In this document: piece after piece, positions 41,316 through 51,305 of the stretch
Numbering within the stretch: the stretch's first letter is position 1
How the letters are laid out: every line of letters starts with the position of its first letter
Assembly (NCBI GenBank): GCA_009746045.1
Contig: RPFO01000131.1
Coordinates: 186,001 to 250,000 of the forward strand
Length of the DNA stretch: 64,000 bases
From: Mesostigma viride
Lineage: Eukaryota; Streptophyta; Mesostigmatophyceae; Mesostigmatales; Mesostigmataceae
Direction of reading: 5' to 3'
Translations under genes and position numbers: made by a program
The notes under the pieces: model-generated
What the model saw: only the letters and a program-made list of their open reading frames with translations
What the model was told of the DNA's origin: nothing
Databases searched by the model: none

Positions 41316-41758
41316 AGTTAATAAACGAGTGGACCTCTCAATGCTCAATGGCCTAACGCATGTGTTTATTACAATAAATCACAAGCCCCGCACCCAACGT
41401 GCACAAGGGCATTTAGCATTGTCGACAAGCAACGCTCTGCCTGGCCGCCACGTCTGGAGCAGCCGACAGTGGCCGTTGGGCTCTGTGGTGCAGCCTGAGT
41501 GGCGCGACGCCACTGCTAGACTCTCAGGACCTTAGTCCAACATCCGACACCTCAATGTCAGTCCCGAGTGGGTACTGGCGACGCCGTACCGCCAATCCTA
41601 CTTGGGTACTGGCGTCCGTCACCAGGACTCGGCTATCGAATAGTCTAGCCTGCCGAATCACATATAGCCGGGACTTCTGACCGAGCCTACACGTGCGAAA
41701 CCCCAGATAGCACATTGCTATCTGGTACTTAGCCTATGTCCACGACTAGAGGCTAACT
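41316..41758 (-). repeat. 5' LTR of copia-2
   Basis: 443 bp. On the minus strand it is followed by TGAATTAAAGTCG, the presumed primer-binding site, and then by the gag ATG. Confidence 0.93.
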
Positions 41759-41802
41759 GAACTTCACCCTTATTATGGTTACAAATTCGTGACAAATTCG
41801 GT

Positions 41803-41925
41803 GGATGGATGGATGGATGGATGGATGGACGGACGGACGGACGGACGGACGGACGGACGGACGGACGGACGGACGGACGGACGGACGGACGGACGGACGG
41901 ACGGACGGACGGACGGACGGACGGA

Positions 41926-42013
<88 letters not shown>

Positions 42014-42370
42014 CACACACACGGACGGACGGACGGACGGACGGACGGACGGACGCACGGACGCACGGACGCACGGACGCACGGACGCACGGACGCACGG
42101 ACGCACGGACGTACGCACGGACGGACGGACGGACGGACGGACGGACGGACGGACGGACGGACGGACGGACGGACGGACGGACGGACGGACGGACGGACGG
42201 ACGGACGGACGGACGGACGGACGGACGGACGGACGGACGGACGGACGGACGGACGGACGGACGGACGGACGGACGGACGGACGGACGGACGGACGGACGG
42301 ACGGACGGACGGACGGACGGACGGACGGACGGACGGACGGACGGACGGACGGACGGATGGATGGATGGAT
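41803..42370. repeat. Expanded tetranucleotide array (GGAT / GGAC / GCAC)n
   Basis: Starts as (GGAT)n, changes to (GGAC)n, then (GCAC)n, a mixed GGAC-GCAC block, and (GGAC)n again, ending in (GGAT)n. It occupies the position of the about 16-bp GGAT tract of the neighbouring 185-bp unit, so it is the same tract grown more than thirty-fold. Large open frames of R-T-D-G and S-V-R-P repeats across it are artefacts. Confidence 0.97.
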
Positions 42371-42454
42371 TGACGAATTTTATCCCCTTTTATACCTATG
42401 TGTTTTTCTCACGTGTACGGCCTTATAAGCTTCGCCAATTCTGGAGAACCTAAC

Positions 42455-42479
42455 GGTTCTTCCGAAAATTGGCTCCGCC
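42455..42479. repeat. Inverted copy of the 185-bp unit's 25-bp core
   Basis: Exact reverse complement of 34246-34270 (the GGAGCCAATTTTCGGAAG core). A degraded copy in direct orientation is at 42433-42450. The arrangement resembles terminal inverted repeats around the tandem units and the tetranucleotide array. Confidence 0.8.
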
Positions 42480-44070
42480 AGATTAGCTTTGTCACGTCCG
42501 TGAGCTAGATCATCCGCACACAGCGAGGATACATTATAGCGATGGCAGGTCGCTCGCGACGTGCTGCCATGGATACGGTAGCCAAGAATGCTTGCGCAAT
42601 ATAGACAACTGGTGTGGGAAACACTTACGAAGACGTTGTAGCGCTGAAGCAGTTCAACGTCAGGGGGGTGTGGCATTACCCCCGGATATACCAACGGTTC
42701 CAATGCCAGTCGACTCAACAAGATACCATATCGGACAAAGGGCACTGCCGGTATACTCTTTTGTGTTGTGAATGTTCGTGTCGTAACAGACCCTATGTAG
42801 CCAGGCTCGGGGTATGATTGCCAAAGGACGCCATGCAGGAATTGCTGAGAAGCAATTCGTTTGATATTGATGCTATGCGTGGAAGTCGGTAAGCTAAGCA
42901 CGCACTTAATTTCATCTTGGTGCAGGCAATAGCTATGCGACAGGTCGTTACGGGTGACAAGGGTTGGAATGGCACTATTACAGTAATGCAGTATAGGTCT
43001 TGTTGATAGCAACAGACCACATCGGGAGCAGTCAGCGTAGGGACGCTGCCAGTGCGTGAGTTACGCATGGAGTTGCGTCCGACAGAATCAGCACACCAGT
43101 AGTTATTGGGACACTGAGATGCGCTGGTTAGGCTACTTGGAATAGCGTGGGCGCTCAGGTAATATAGGCGCGACGCACAGTCAGGACTTGGTTGAGACAG
43201 GTCCTGGACAACGTTATGTGGGTTGTCCAGGAATTAGGAAAGGGCGTGGTGGAGCCCAGGCTAGAGGGGAGGTGGGATTGTGTTTCTGGCAGGATTCAAC
43301 CTGGCTACCTCTTATGGCACAGATGCCGCAGCTTATGACAACCCTTTACACGTGTCATTTGAAGCGTCGATTGCGTCGCCACTCACGAGTGAAAGTGCAG
43401 ATCGTGTGAGAGATATTTTACTATGCTGCGACCTTGAGGTTTTGTTGTGTCAGGAATCAAGACAAACGTTTATCGTGTTCTGACAAGCGTGTGTCAAGCG
43501 TGTGTTGCTGTGGCGACTCGTGTGGGCTTGAATACATGTGTGGGAAAGAGACACCGGCAGCGTGTACTAGTCTCTTTCATGTACCTTCATGCCGAGCCTT
43601 TGTTTGTCCTCACATTTTGAGGCAAGGCTTGTTGACATCCGTTTCCTTGTGTAGGGTGTGTTCGTCCTCAGTCGATCGTGGGCAACACAATTGCGGATGT
43701 GATTGTACAAGGTCGACTACCATTGCATATAATTAATTAAAATTTTAAGTGCAATTCAAGTTGCAGCTGTGAACCATCTGATTTATCCATGAGACAAGTC
43801 ACGAGGCTATAAATTTCTAGAGCAGAGGGATACATCTCAATAGACGCCCTTAGATGGTGCTGCATATTTGGCTGGTGCGGACGGTACGAATCATCAGCTG
43901 ATGGAGAATAGGGAGACGGTGCGGGCATATGGGAGCAGGAGCACAACCGCTTAATTGGTGTACTGATGAGCTAGGAGGGGACTCAGGCAGGGCTGCCGTC
44001 TGTCGCTGGATGGGTCACGGCCTAGTTAACCAGGTTTTTGTGTCCCCCTTCGGCCAGCAGTCCACATTTC
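42480..44070. other. Intergenic, no gene recognised
   Basis: An open frame of 210 codons (43012-42380, minus) runs into the inverted repeat and has no recognisable motif. An AATTAATTAAAATTTTAA stretch lies at 43732-43749. Nothing else supportable. Confidence 0.45.
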
Positions 44071-44623
44071 GAGCTCCTGCGTCAGCGTCCACGTCTCGGC
44101 TCTATAGGTCAGGATCGTCAGGATGACGACCAGTCATGAAGAGGTCGCGTTTGCATGATAGTCCGGGGCAGGGCGGGGTCGCTCCACCAGCGACGTACCG
44201 TCGGTGCTCGTGGAGCTGTACCCACTGCCCAGGCGCGGATCGATACCATACAATTCGCGTCGTCATGTCGTCCTCGCAGACTTCGGGGAGCCAGCTGCCG
44301 AGCAGCTCGAAGCGACCGGAAGCTGGGAAGGGAACTGCCAGGGGTGTCGTCTAGAACTGAGGCGGGGCTCAGGGGGGGGCGGGAGGCCAGGCCGAGGGTC
44401 ATGGCCTCCATCATTGGGCAGATTTCGAGAGCAACAGACAGCCTGGGCCTTGAGAGCTAGGCAGTCCCACAAAAGTTGGGCAGACACTGGCTGCTCAAGC
44501 AGAGTGATGTCGTCGGCATAAATATATTATTTATGAGTCATTAAAGCTCAGCGAGTCGGCCCCCCTTCCCCGGGCTGATTCTGAATGTCGAGGCCAGGGG
44601 CACGGCCAGCAATGCTAGCAAAG
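44071..44623 (-). pseudogene. LINE copy d, 3' part (left of gypsy-2)
   Basis: Same family as copies a-c: the region around 44075-44200 matches 5960-6060, and 44480-44520 corresponds to the YADD region with 'ADDITLLEQP' and 'WDCLALKAQAV'. It breaks at 44623 inside a sequence that continues at 55756 (compare 6438-6480 in copy c). Multiple frameshifts. Confidence 0.8.
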
Positions 44624-45326
44624 TGTAACGACTAAAAATGTTGTGTTTGCAACAGCCTCAGTTTCAACATTGATGTGAAAAGATCTTTATACCTGGGTTG
44701 GAGTCGCGACAGATAACTTCACGTCCAGAGAAGCAATGAAGATGGATCTTCAACAGTTAAGGGAATGAGTCCCCACCCTTGTTAGACACAACAGACAATG
44801 TTATATCCAAGTCGACTATCTGTTGAAGTTATAGTTGACTTTTAGCGAGGGTTGTTTGATGGATGAAACAAGGAATCCCTTGAATTACACCATAGCTTAG
44901 CTTTCTTACACGCACACGTCTCCAGCCGCCACAAACTGGATAAAAGTCATCATGCACGCAGGGTCGGCTCAGCCCTAACTCGGAAGGACCAATCAAAAGT
45001 GAGAATCACTCAAGATAAGATCTTAGCTTCCGAATCTTCAACACAACACAAAGCCAGCACATACGGAATCTCCATGACCTGGAACCAGATCCACCAGGTA
45101 CAACGGTATTAATGAGAATCTATGACTGACTGAACAAAACCATGCAAAGTACCCTACGTGGATCAGGCCACGACCAATGAGGGTAGAACAATAATCTCTG
45201 CAGATCTCAGCAGGCCCAATATCCATCAGACGTCGAAGCCTCCTAACTTCCCAAATAATTGTCCTAAAGAACTCATAATCAGATCAATCAGTAGGAAAAC
45301 TTTGGATGTAACATTTGGTTGTTACA
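44624..45326 (-). repeat. 3' LTR of gypsy-2
   Basis: 703 bp, with TGTAACGAC / GGTTGTTACA ends (TGTAAC...GTTACA inverted repeats). Confidence 0.95.
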
Positions 45327-45343
45327 TATCTCCCCCTCAAAAC
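45327..45343 (-). other. gypsy-2 polypurine tract
   Basis: On the minus strand TTTTGAGGGGGAGATA lies directly upstream of the 3' LTR (TGTAACAACC). It is the expected plus-strand primer site. 45344-45707 is 3' untranslated region without features. Confidence 0.75.
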
Positions 45344-45707
45344 AGGAACTCCCAGTTCCTAGAAGCCAAGAAGAATAAAACAACAACCTCTACAAAACAA
45401 CACAACAATAAACAGGAAGTCCACCACCTCTTGGGACAAGCAAGTGGGTTTTTACATCCCCAAAGGGGCCTCCTATCTCATTATCATCTGATCATGGTCA
45501 ATCCTGAATAAGACAATTTCACCCACTGATGAATGTTATCAAGTGACTAACACACAGGCAACCATGCCTGGATAATACAACTGCAAGACTGTCAGGAACT
45601 CAGAACTGTCATTACTGGAAATCTGGACTGGACATCAGAACTGGCCTCCTCCATTCTGGATCCCCACCTCACTCCACAGCCCCATCTCCAACCATCCTGG
45701 AAACCCT

Positions 45708-46892
45708 TCACAAAGTGAACCAATCCCCCTTCTTCGTGTCCTTCCCCCTCGTTCCAAACACTGGGAAATGCTCCACCATGGACACCAGATCTGGCCAGTT
45801 CCTGCTGACCTGGATAGCCATGCAGGTCTCAGCAGCCTTGCCCAACTCAGCTGAAAACCTACTGCACTGGGCAGGATAGGCCAGAGTAACCACAGCCTGT
45901 CGGAGGGGGTCGAAGACCCAGCCACTGGCAGTCTTATGGCGACATAGCCAGCTGCTATAGGCCCACCACAGCTGTAGAAAGGCCTTGATAGGCCCCCACC
46001 TGGCCCCCAAGATGGGTACCAGCACTCTCAAGGGCGTGAGCCTGGCTCTCAGCTCGTTAGGGAACTTTGGTAACTGCAGCCCCACAAAGACCGTGCTGTC
46101 CTTGTGTGGAAAACATGACATCACAGAGCAGCTGGACGACGGAGTCATGTCAAACTCTCCCTGCTGAACAGCTTGCTCTAACAGCTCAGTATAGGTCTGG
46201 GAATAACCAACTGGCTGGAGCTCTGCAAAGGCGAGTCTCAGATCACTGGGCAGAGCTGCCATCAGGTCCTGGCCCTCCACCGGCCTCATGTCAAACGAAG
46301 GCCACGGGTACACTGCAAAGACGGTGTGCATAATATAAGCCACCATGGGTGAACCAATCTCACAAAGACTGGGGGGCAGACAGTCCAGGGCCAACTCTAC
46401 CATACCCTCGGGTACTAGTTCACCCTCCTCCACCACTGTCTGGTCGAGGGCCTTCATGGCTGTGTACAAGGATTTACACCACTCGCACTGTTCAGGGGTA
46501 CATTTACGGTGGTCCAAGTACTGCTCCACCTGTTTCGTTGGGACAACAGACCTGGGCAAGTGTACCACCACCTTAGAGGGCGGAGGAGCCTCCGTAGAGG
46601 AGGGGACTGAGGCCACCATGGTGGGATAACCTCCTGAGCTACCTGGGCCTCCAAGGCTGCAGGCCTAGCAGAACCCACAGTGGAAGGTGCCCAGCCCTCA
46701 AATGTGCTGCCATCTGGGTCACCAAATCCTCCACATGAATCAACCTTGATATAAGGGCCCCGTGACGCTGCTCGTGCCGCTGCTGATCATGACCATACGC
46801 TGGAATAGGTTGAGAAAATGGCCCTCCACGAATCCAGGGTCTTCCTGGAGTGGGCAGGTGGCCTGGGTGTCCCCTCAGGATGGGAGTCTGCC
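45708..46892 (-). pseudogene. gypsy-2 post-pol ORF, frameshifted
   Basis: The main frame 46619-45708 (303 codons) contains 'CTPEQCEWCKSLYTAMKALD' and 'WGPIKAFLQLWWAYSSWLC'. An upstream block in another frame (46890-46639) reads 'HGALISRLIHVEDLVTQMA' and probably belongs to the same protein, so at least one indel is present. A pyrimidine-rich stretch ending GTTGCCAG lies just before the ATG at 46894 (CCATGG), similar to the acceptor before gypsy-1 ORF3. I see no convincing similarity to ORF3 of gypsy-1 or gypsy-3, nor a known domain. No membrane segment is obvious, although the region 'AFLQLWWAYSSWL' is hydrophobic. Confidence 0.6.
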
Positions 46893-46943
46893 ATGGCTGG
46901 CAACCACAGACACACAGCACCAAAAAGGAGGCGTTAGCAGTGC

Positions 46944-49900
46944 TCACTGGGAGCTATGAAGGGGAGCACTCTGCTCAGAGCCCATGACATACCACTCAGG
47001 CAAGGTGATCCCATGACGCTGACAATAATCTAGTACAGCAGAGTGACTATTGGTGAGATCAGACAGCCACAGCCACGTAGCAGTCACCTCTAGCTCTCCC
47101 TTCCAGTGTACCTTAAACTGCAGCTGTTTAGTACGACCTTTCCCCTTCACCCTGTGAGCCAACAACCGCTCCACTTCATAGATCTTCTCCCCCTCTGAAT
47201 CCAACTCATAAGGCAAGGGGGCAGACAATCTGCCTGGCAAGGTGTTACGCCTGTACAGTTTCAGCTGTGCTAGGTGAAAAATATTATTCCTGAGCTTCCA
47301 GTGAGAAGGCACCTGGACCTGGACCACGGTACCATAGTGAAAGGTGGCCAACACTGGGTAAGGACCCAACCAGAGTGGTTGCAGTTTCCTGCATTGCTCC
47401 TTCTCAGGCAGCACTCTGTTGGCTTCCAACAACACCAAGTCCCCAGGAGCTACAAAGGAATGACTGGCCACTGTTTGCTGCCAGGCGTTAGTCAGGTACT
47501 TGTCCTGTGTCCTCAACAGCTGGGTAGCCACAATGCTGTGAGCCTCCTGGAAGGAAGCCAACAACTGCTGGACTGAACCAAGACGTCGCTGGAAAGGGCC
47601 TTCAGCGTCTCTGTCAGGCAGTTCCAAGTCGAATGGTGTCAAGGGGCACTGGCCATTGCAGATCACGAAGGGGGACATCTGGTGAGGAGCCAGAGGAGAG
47701 TTGTTGATTGCGAACTCTATGAAAGGTATCTTCTTGTCCCAGTCCTTGTTGTCGTGTGTACAATAGTGCTTTTGACACTCCCTGACAATTCTGTTCATCC
47801 TCTCCACCGCCCCAGTACTGGCACACCTGTAGGCCACACCGAATGCCAGCTTAGTGTCTAGGATGTCAAAGAATGACTTCCAAAACCCTGACAGCCAAAG
47901 GGGGTCCTGATCAGTGATGATCACTCTAGGCATGCCGTGCAGACGGTAGATCTCCTTCATAAACAAATCCACACACTGTGCAGCGGTGAGATGAGTATTG
48001 CAAGGAATCAGATGGCACATCCTGGACAGCCTGTCCATGACCACAAGGATCCTGTCATTGCCACCATCTGACATGGGAAGACCACAGATAAAATCCATAG
48101 TCACACTGATCCAAGGGCGCAGGGGAATGGGCATAGCCATGGGAAAGATGGGCGTGGCTTGGTTCCTGACCTTATTTCTCTGGCAGGAGTCACAGGAATC
48201 CACATAGGCCTTAACATCCTGATAAAGGCCAGGCCACCAAAACCTCTGCTGCACCTCATGAAGTAGCTTAGCATAACCAGGATGACACGCAGTCACATCG
48301 TCATGGAAACAATGTAACACTGTGGGAATGGCCATCTCAGGCACATACACTTTTCTAGTCACCGTGTGCTCTGCATCATGAGTGTGAACATACAGAACGC
48401 CCTCCCAGTATTCTACAGGTCTATTGCCAAAGTTGCCCCTCTGGATAGCTGCAGTAGCCATGTCCTCCGTCTTGGTGAAGGCCTTGATGACGTCCAGCAG
48501 GGAAATATTTAAAGGATTAGGCAACACCAGGTCCTTGTCAGGTCCCAGGGGCTGCATCTGCATCTCCTCTTCCTGCCCAGGGCTAGCCACCAACTGCTTG
48601 GATGAGACAGTAGTAGCTATAGGCCCTTTTGACCTTGCCATCACCTGAGAGGCCAACACCTTGGACCGGCCTACCAACACAGGGTCCATGACCCACTTCC
48701 TGGGCCTACCTCTGCTGCGCCTAGCAGGGCCTCCCTCACCTGGCTGCACTGTGGGAGTGGGCACCACACCTTCAGGACTTCTCCTAAGACTGTCAGACAG
48801 TGACTGGACACCCTCCTGGACGCCTGTCAACTCTGGGACAGAGCCCTGGTCGATGAGCATCACGGGACCACCGTTATTCCCTACAGGTGGTGTCAACAGT
48901 TGAGAAACCTTCTGGTTGTTGGCCTGAGCTCTAGTCAAGGCTCCACACTCTACCACAGAAATCAGGGCAGCACAGATGTCCAAGTCCTCATGAAAACTTC
49001 CCATCAAATCTCTCCTCCTGGACAGGGCGTCAGGCACCACATTCTGCGTACCAGGAATGTACCTCACAGAGAAAGGTCCAAACCCCCCCAGGAACTCCAT
49101 CCATCCAGCCATCCTCTTACTCATCCGGGTCTGTTCCAACACATGTACCAAGGGCCTGTGGTCAGTCATCAGGGTGATAGACTCGTTGCCCTGCCCATCC
49201 CTGGCGCTGCTGGCCACAGAAAACTGAGCCCCCTTCAGTAGGTGTTCCCACTTGTGACAGGCCACCACCAACCCCAGCAGCTCCTGCTCATGAACAGGGT
49301 AGTTACGTTCTGCAGACGTCATACTCCTGGACATGTATTCCACTGGTTGAGGGCCATTACCATGATCTTGCATTAGTACTGCACCAATAGCACCCTGTGA
49401 GGCATCAGACCTAACCTGGTATGGCAAGTCTGGGTTGGGGCCCACCAACAAGGGAGCAGTGGTAAGCTTCTGCTTCAACACATCAAAAGCTTGCTGGCAT
49501 GCTGCAGTCCACTCAAAGGGAACATCCTTCTTGAGCAGGGCTAACAGGGGACCAGAGATGGCCGCCATGTCAGGGATGAACCGTCGGTACCAGCCCACCA
49601 GGCCCAGAAAGGATCTGACATCCTGAACTGACTTCAACACAGGCCACTCCAAAACAGCAGAGACCTTGCTGGCCTCAGGAGTCATACCTGCAGCGCTCAG
49701 CTGGTAGCCCAGAAACTTCACCTCTTGGCCCCACTCCACCTTGGACCTCTTCACCGACAGATGATACTGATGGATCACCTTAAGGACCTCCTCCACGTTC
49801 TCCAGATGCTCCCTGAAGGTACGAGAGTGTACCAGAATGTCGTCCAGGTAGACGACCACACAAGTCCTGAAGACCACCCTGGTAGTGTCACACAAGTGGG

Positions 49901-50708
49901 CAATGTCCTTGAACCTGGGGTTGCGAAGGTCAGGTGAGATCTGGGGCAGGGCATTTCCAGTCAGGTGGCCAAAGATGGCATTGACAAACATCTGCATAGT
50001 GGCAGGACTGTTAGAGGCACCCATGGGCATTACTGTCCACTGGAACTGTCCCCATGGGGTAGAAAAGGCCGTCTTGGGGATGTCCTCAGTAGCCACCCTG
50101 ATCTGCCAGAAAGCATGCCTGAGGTCAAACTTGGTAAAGAAGGCAGCTCCTGCAGTCCTCTCCAGCAACTCATCAATTCTGGGCAGAGGGTACCTGGACT
50201 TGACAGTCACCTTGTTCAGTCCCCTCAGGTCAATGCACAACCTCCACCCCCCATCATGCTTGGGTACAAGCAAACACCCAGAACTGAAAGGGCTGTTAGC
50301 TGGGAGGATCAGACCAGCCTCCAACAGGCCAATAAGTATGGTCTTCAGCTCTGCCATCTCTGCAGGGCCCATCCTATACATAGGCACAAAAGGAGGACGA
50401 GCACCCTCTACCAACTTGATGACATGTGTGATGGGTCCCTCAGGAGGATACTGGGGCATCTTGTCCTCAAAGATGGCTCCATACCTGTCCAACAAGGCAT
50501 CATGCTGTTGTTGTTGCTCAGTGGTGACAGTAGAGCTGACAGCATTGACAGAATGACCACTAGCAGACTCAGGTTCATTAGGCACCAAATGCAGGAAAAA
50601 GATGTGTTCCACTGGATAGGTGGCCAAATAAGACAGAGTATGCTTGGCAGACCACACATGCTTCAGTAGGGCAGCCCGTTTCTCCTCCAAAGTCGGCTCT
50701 TGATCCAC
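46944..50708 (-). CDS. gypsy-2 Pol: RT, RNase H, integrase, chromodomain
   Basis: 1254 codons, intact. RT: 'WRLCIDLRGLNK', 'TKFDLRHAFWQI' (motif A), 'GASNSPATMQ' (motif B), 'VVYLDDILVHS' (YLDD 287-290). RNase H: 'VRSDASQGAIGAVLMQ', 'TDHRPL', 'PDALSRR'. The linker (570-760) holds an AT-hook-like 'RSRGRPRKW' (665-672). Integrase: H-H-C-C finger ('CHPGYAKLLHE...CDSCQRNK'), D872, D933, E969. C-terminal chromodomain 'YEVERLLAHRVKGKGRTKQL' with following 'FKVHWKG'. As in gypsy-1, about 30 extra residues separate motif B from YLDD, with the similar core 'PQISPDLRNPRF'. Overlaps the protease frame by about 46 bp in another frame. Confidence 0.95.
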   Translation of the reverse strand: MDQEPTLEEKRAALLKHVWSAKHTLSYLATYPVEHIFFLHLVPNEPESASGHSVNAVSSTVTTEQQQQHDALLDRYGAIFEDKMPQYPPEGPITHVIKLVEGARPPFVPMYRMGPAEMAELKTILIGLLEAGLILPANSPFSSGCLLVPKHDGGWRLCIDLRGLNKVTVKSRYPLPRIDELLERTAGAAFFTKFDLRHAFWQIRVATEDIPKTAFSTPWGQFQWTVMPMGASNSPATMQMFVNAIFGHLTGNALPQISPDLRNPRFKDIAHLCDTTRVVFRTCVVVYLDDILVHSRTFREHLENVEEVLKVIHQYHLSVKRSKVEWGQEVKFLGYQLSAAGMTPEASKVSAVLEWPVLKSVQDVRSFLGLVGWYRRFIPDMAAISGPLLALLKKDVPFEWTAACQQAFDVLKQKLTTAPLLVGPNPDLPYQVRSDASQGAIGAVLMQDHGNGPQPVEYMSRSMTSAERNYPVHEQELLGLVVACHKWEHLLKGAQFSVASSARDGQGNESITLMTDHRPLVHVLEQTRMSKRMAGWMEFLGGFGPFSVRYIPGTQNVVPDALSRRRDLMGSFHEDLDICAALISVVECGALTRAQANNQKVSQLLTPPVGNNGGPVMLIDQGSVPELTGVQEGVQSLSDSLRRSPEGVVPTPTVQPGEGGPARRSRGRPRKWVMDPVLVGRSKVLASQVMARSKGPIATTVSSKQLVASPGQEEEMQMQPLGPDKDLVLPNPLNISLLDVIKAFTKTEDMATAAIQRGNFGNRPVEYWEGVLYVHTHDAEHTVTRKVYVPEMAIPTVLHCFHDDVTACHPGYAKLLHEVQQRFWWPGLYQDVKAYVDSCDSCQRNKVRNQATPIFPMAMPIPLRPWISVTMDFICGLPMSDGGNDRILVVMDRLSRMCHLIPCNTHLTAAQCVDLFMKEIYRLHGMPRVIITDQDPLWLSGFWKSFFDILDTKLAFGVAYRCASTGAVERMNRIVRECQKHYCTHDNKDWDKKIPFIEFAINNSPLAPHQMSPFVICNGQCPLTPFDLELPDRDAEGPFQRRLGSVQQLLASFQEAHSIVATQLLRTQDKYLTNAWQQTVASHSFVAPGDLVLLEANRVLPEKEQCRKLQPLWLGPYPVLATFHYGTVVQVQVPSHWKLRNNIFHLAQLKLYRRNTLPGRLSAPLPYELDSEGEKIYEVERLLAHRVKGKGRTKQLQFKVHWKGELEVTATWLWLSDLTNSHSAVLDYCQRHGITLPEWYVMGSEQSAPLHSSQ

Positions 50709-51139
50709 CCTTTCGCACCTGCTTCCCCTCCCTTGCCATCATTGACAGCTGTCTGTGAGGAACAGCACTCAGTGGCTGTTCTTCTCCCCCCTGGCAACAC
50801 ACAGGTAGCATCCCACACGGCCCCATCCTTGAACTGGACCACCCTGTCAGGCCAAGAAATAGCAGGATTGGTGTCAGACAACCATGGGATCCCCAAAATC
50901 ACATCTGCTGCCGTGAGGGGAATGACATCTGCTGTCACTTCCAAAGTCTGGGATGAACAAACTTGGAAGATGAGCTGCACATAGCCAGGTGAGCAGCTTC
51001 TCCTGCCATCAGAATACTGCACCATGACAGGTGTGGGGTGGGCCAACACAGGCAACTTCAACTCCTGCACCAAGGATGCAGCAATATAATTACTGCCAGC
51101 ACCAGAATCAATCATAAACAAGCAAGCTGGTTGAGCCAA
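50663..51139 (-). CDS. gypsy-2 aspartic protease
   Basis: 158 codons. 'CLFMIDSGAGSNYIAASLV' is the retropepsin active site (D-S-G), and 'ADVILGIPWLSD' the second conserved block. It lies between gag (ends 51306) and pol (starts 50708), in a different frame from both, so expression needs frameshifting or the frames have been disturbed. Similar in layout to gypsy-1 protease. Confidence 0.85.
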   Translation of the reverse strand: MAQPACLFMIDSGAGSNYIAASLVQELKLPVLAHPTPVMVQYSDGRRSCSPGYVQLIFQVCSSQTLEVTADVIPLTAADVILGIPWLSDTNPAISWPDRVVQFKDGAVWDATCVLPGGRRTATECCSSQTAVNDGKGGEAGAKGWIKSRLWRRNGLPY

Positions 51140-51305
51140 GGAACTGGCACGTTGAGGAGCCTAGCCTGAAACTTGAGTAAGTGACCTGGTACAGGAGGAC
51201 CCACAGGGACAGCAGGGTCAGAAGCACCCACAGTGTTCACTGGCCTAACGTCAACAGCAGGCAGGTCAGACCTGGCCATGACAGAAGGATGACCTGGGGA
51301 CCCAA

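Larger units (their letters stand above)
34456..41758 (-). mobile_element. copia-2: second copia-like element with IN-PR-RT-RH order
   Basis: 7303 bp on the minus strand with LTRs of 444 and 443 bp, almost identical, and 5-bp duplication GAACT (34451-34455, 41759-41763). LTR ends are AGTTA...TAACT as in copia-1, but the rest of the LTR is different, so it is a separate family. Coding: gag (41284-38852), then Pol in two frames (39221-37899 and 37914-35263) because of one indel. Domain order as in copia-1. It lies inside the 185-bp tandem repeat. Confidence 0.95.

Noticed and set aside
41779-42453. Several overlapping ORFs over 100 codons on both strands
   Set aside because: They are translations of the tetranucleotide array (R-T-D-G / S-V-R-P repeats) and exist in every frame; no independent coding signal.
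42380-43012. 210-codon minus-strand ORF
   Set aside because: No recognisable domain; its 3' end runs into the inverted repeat and tetranucleotide flank. Probably chance.
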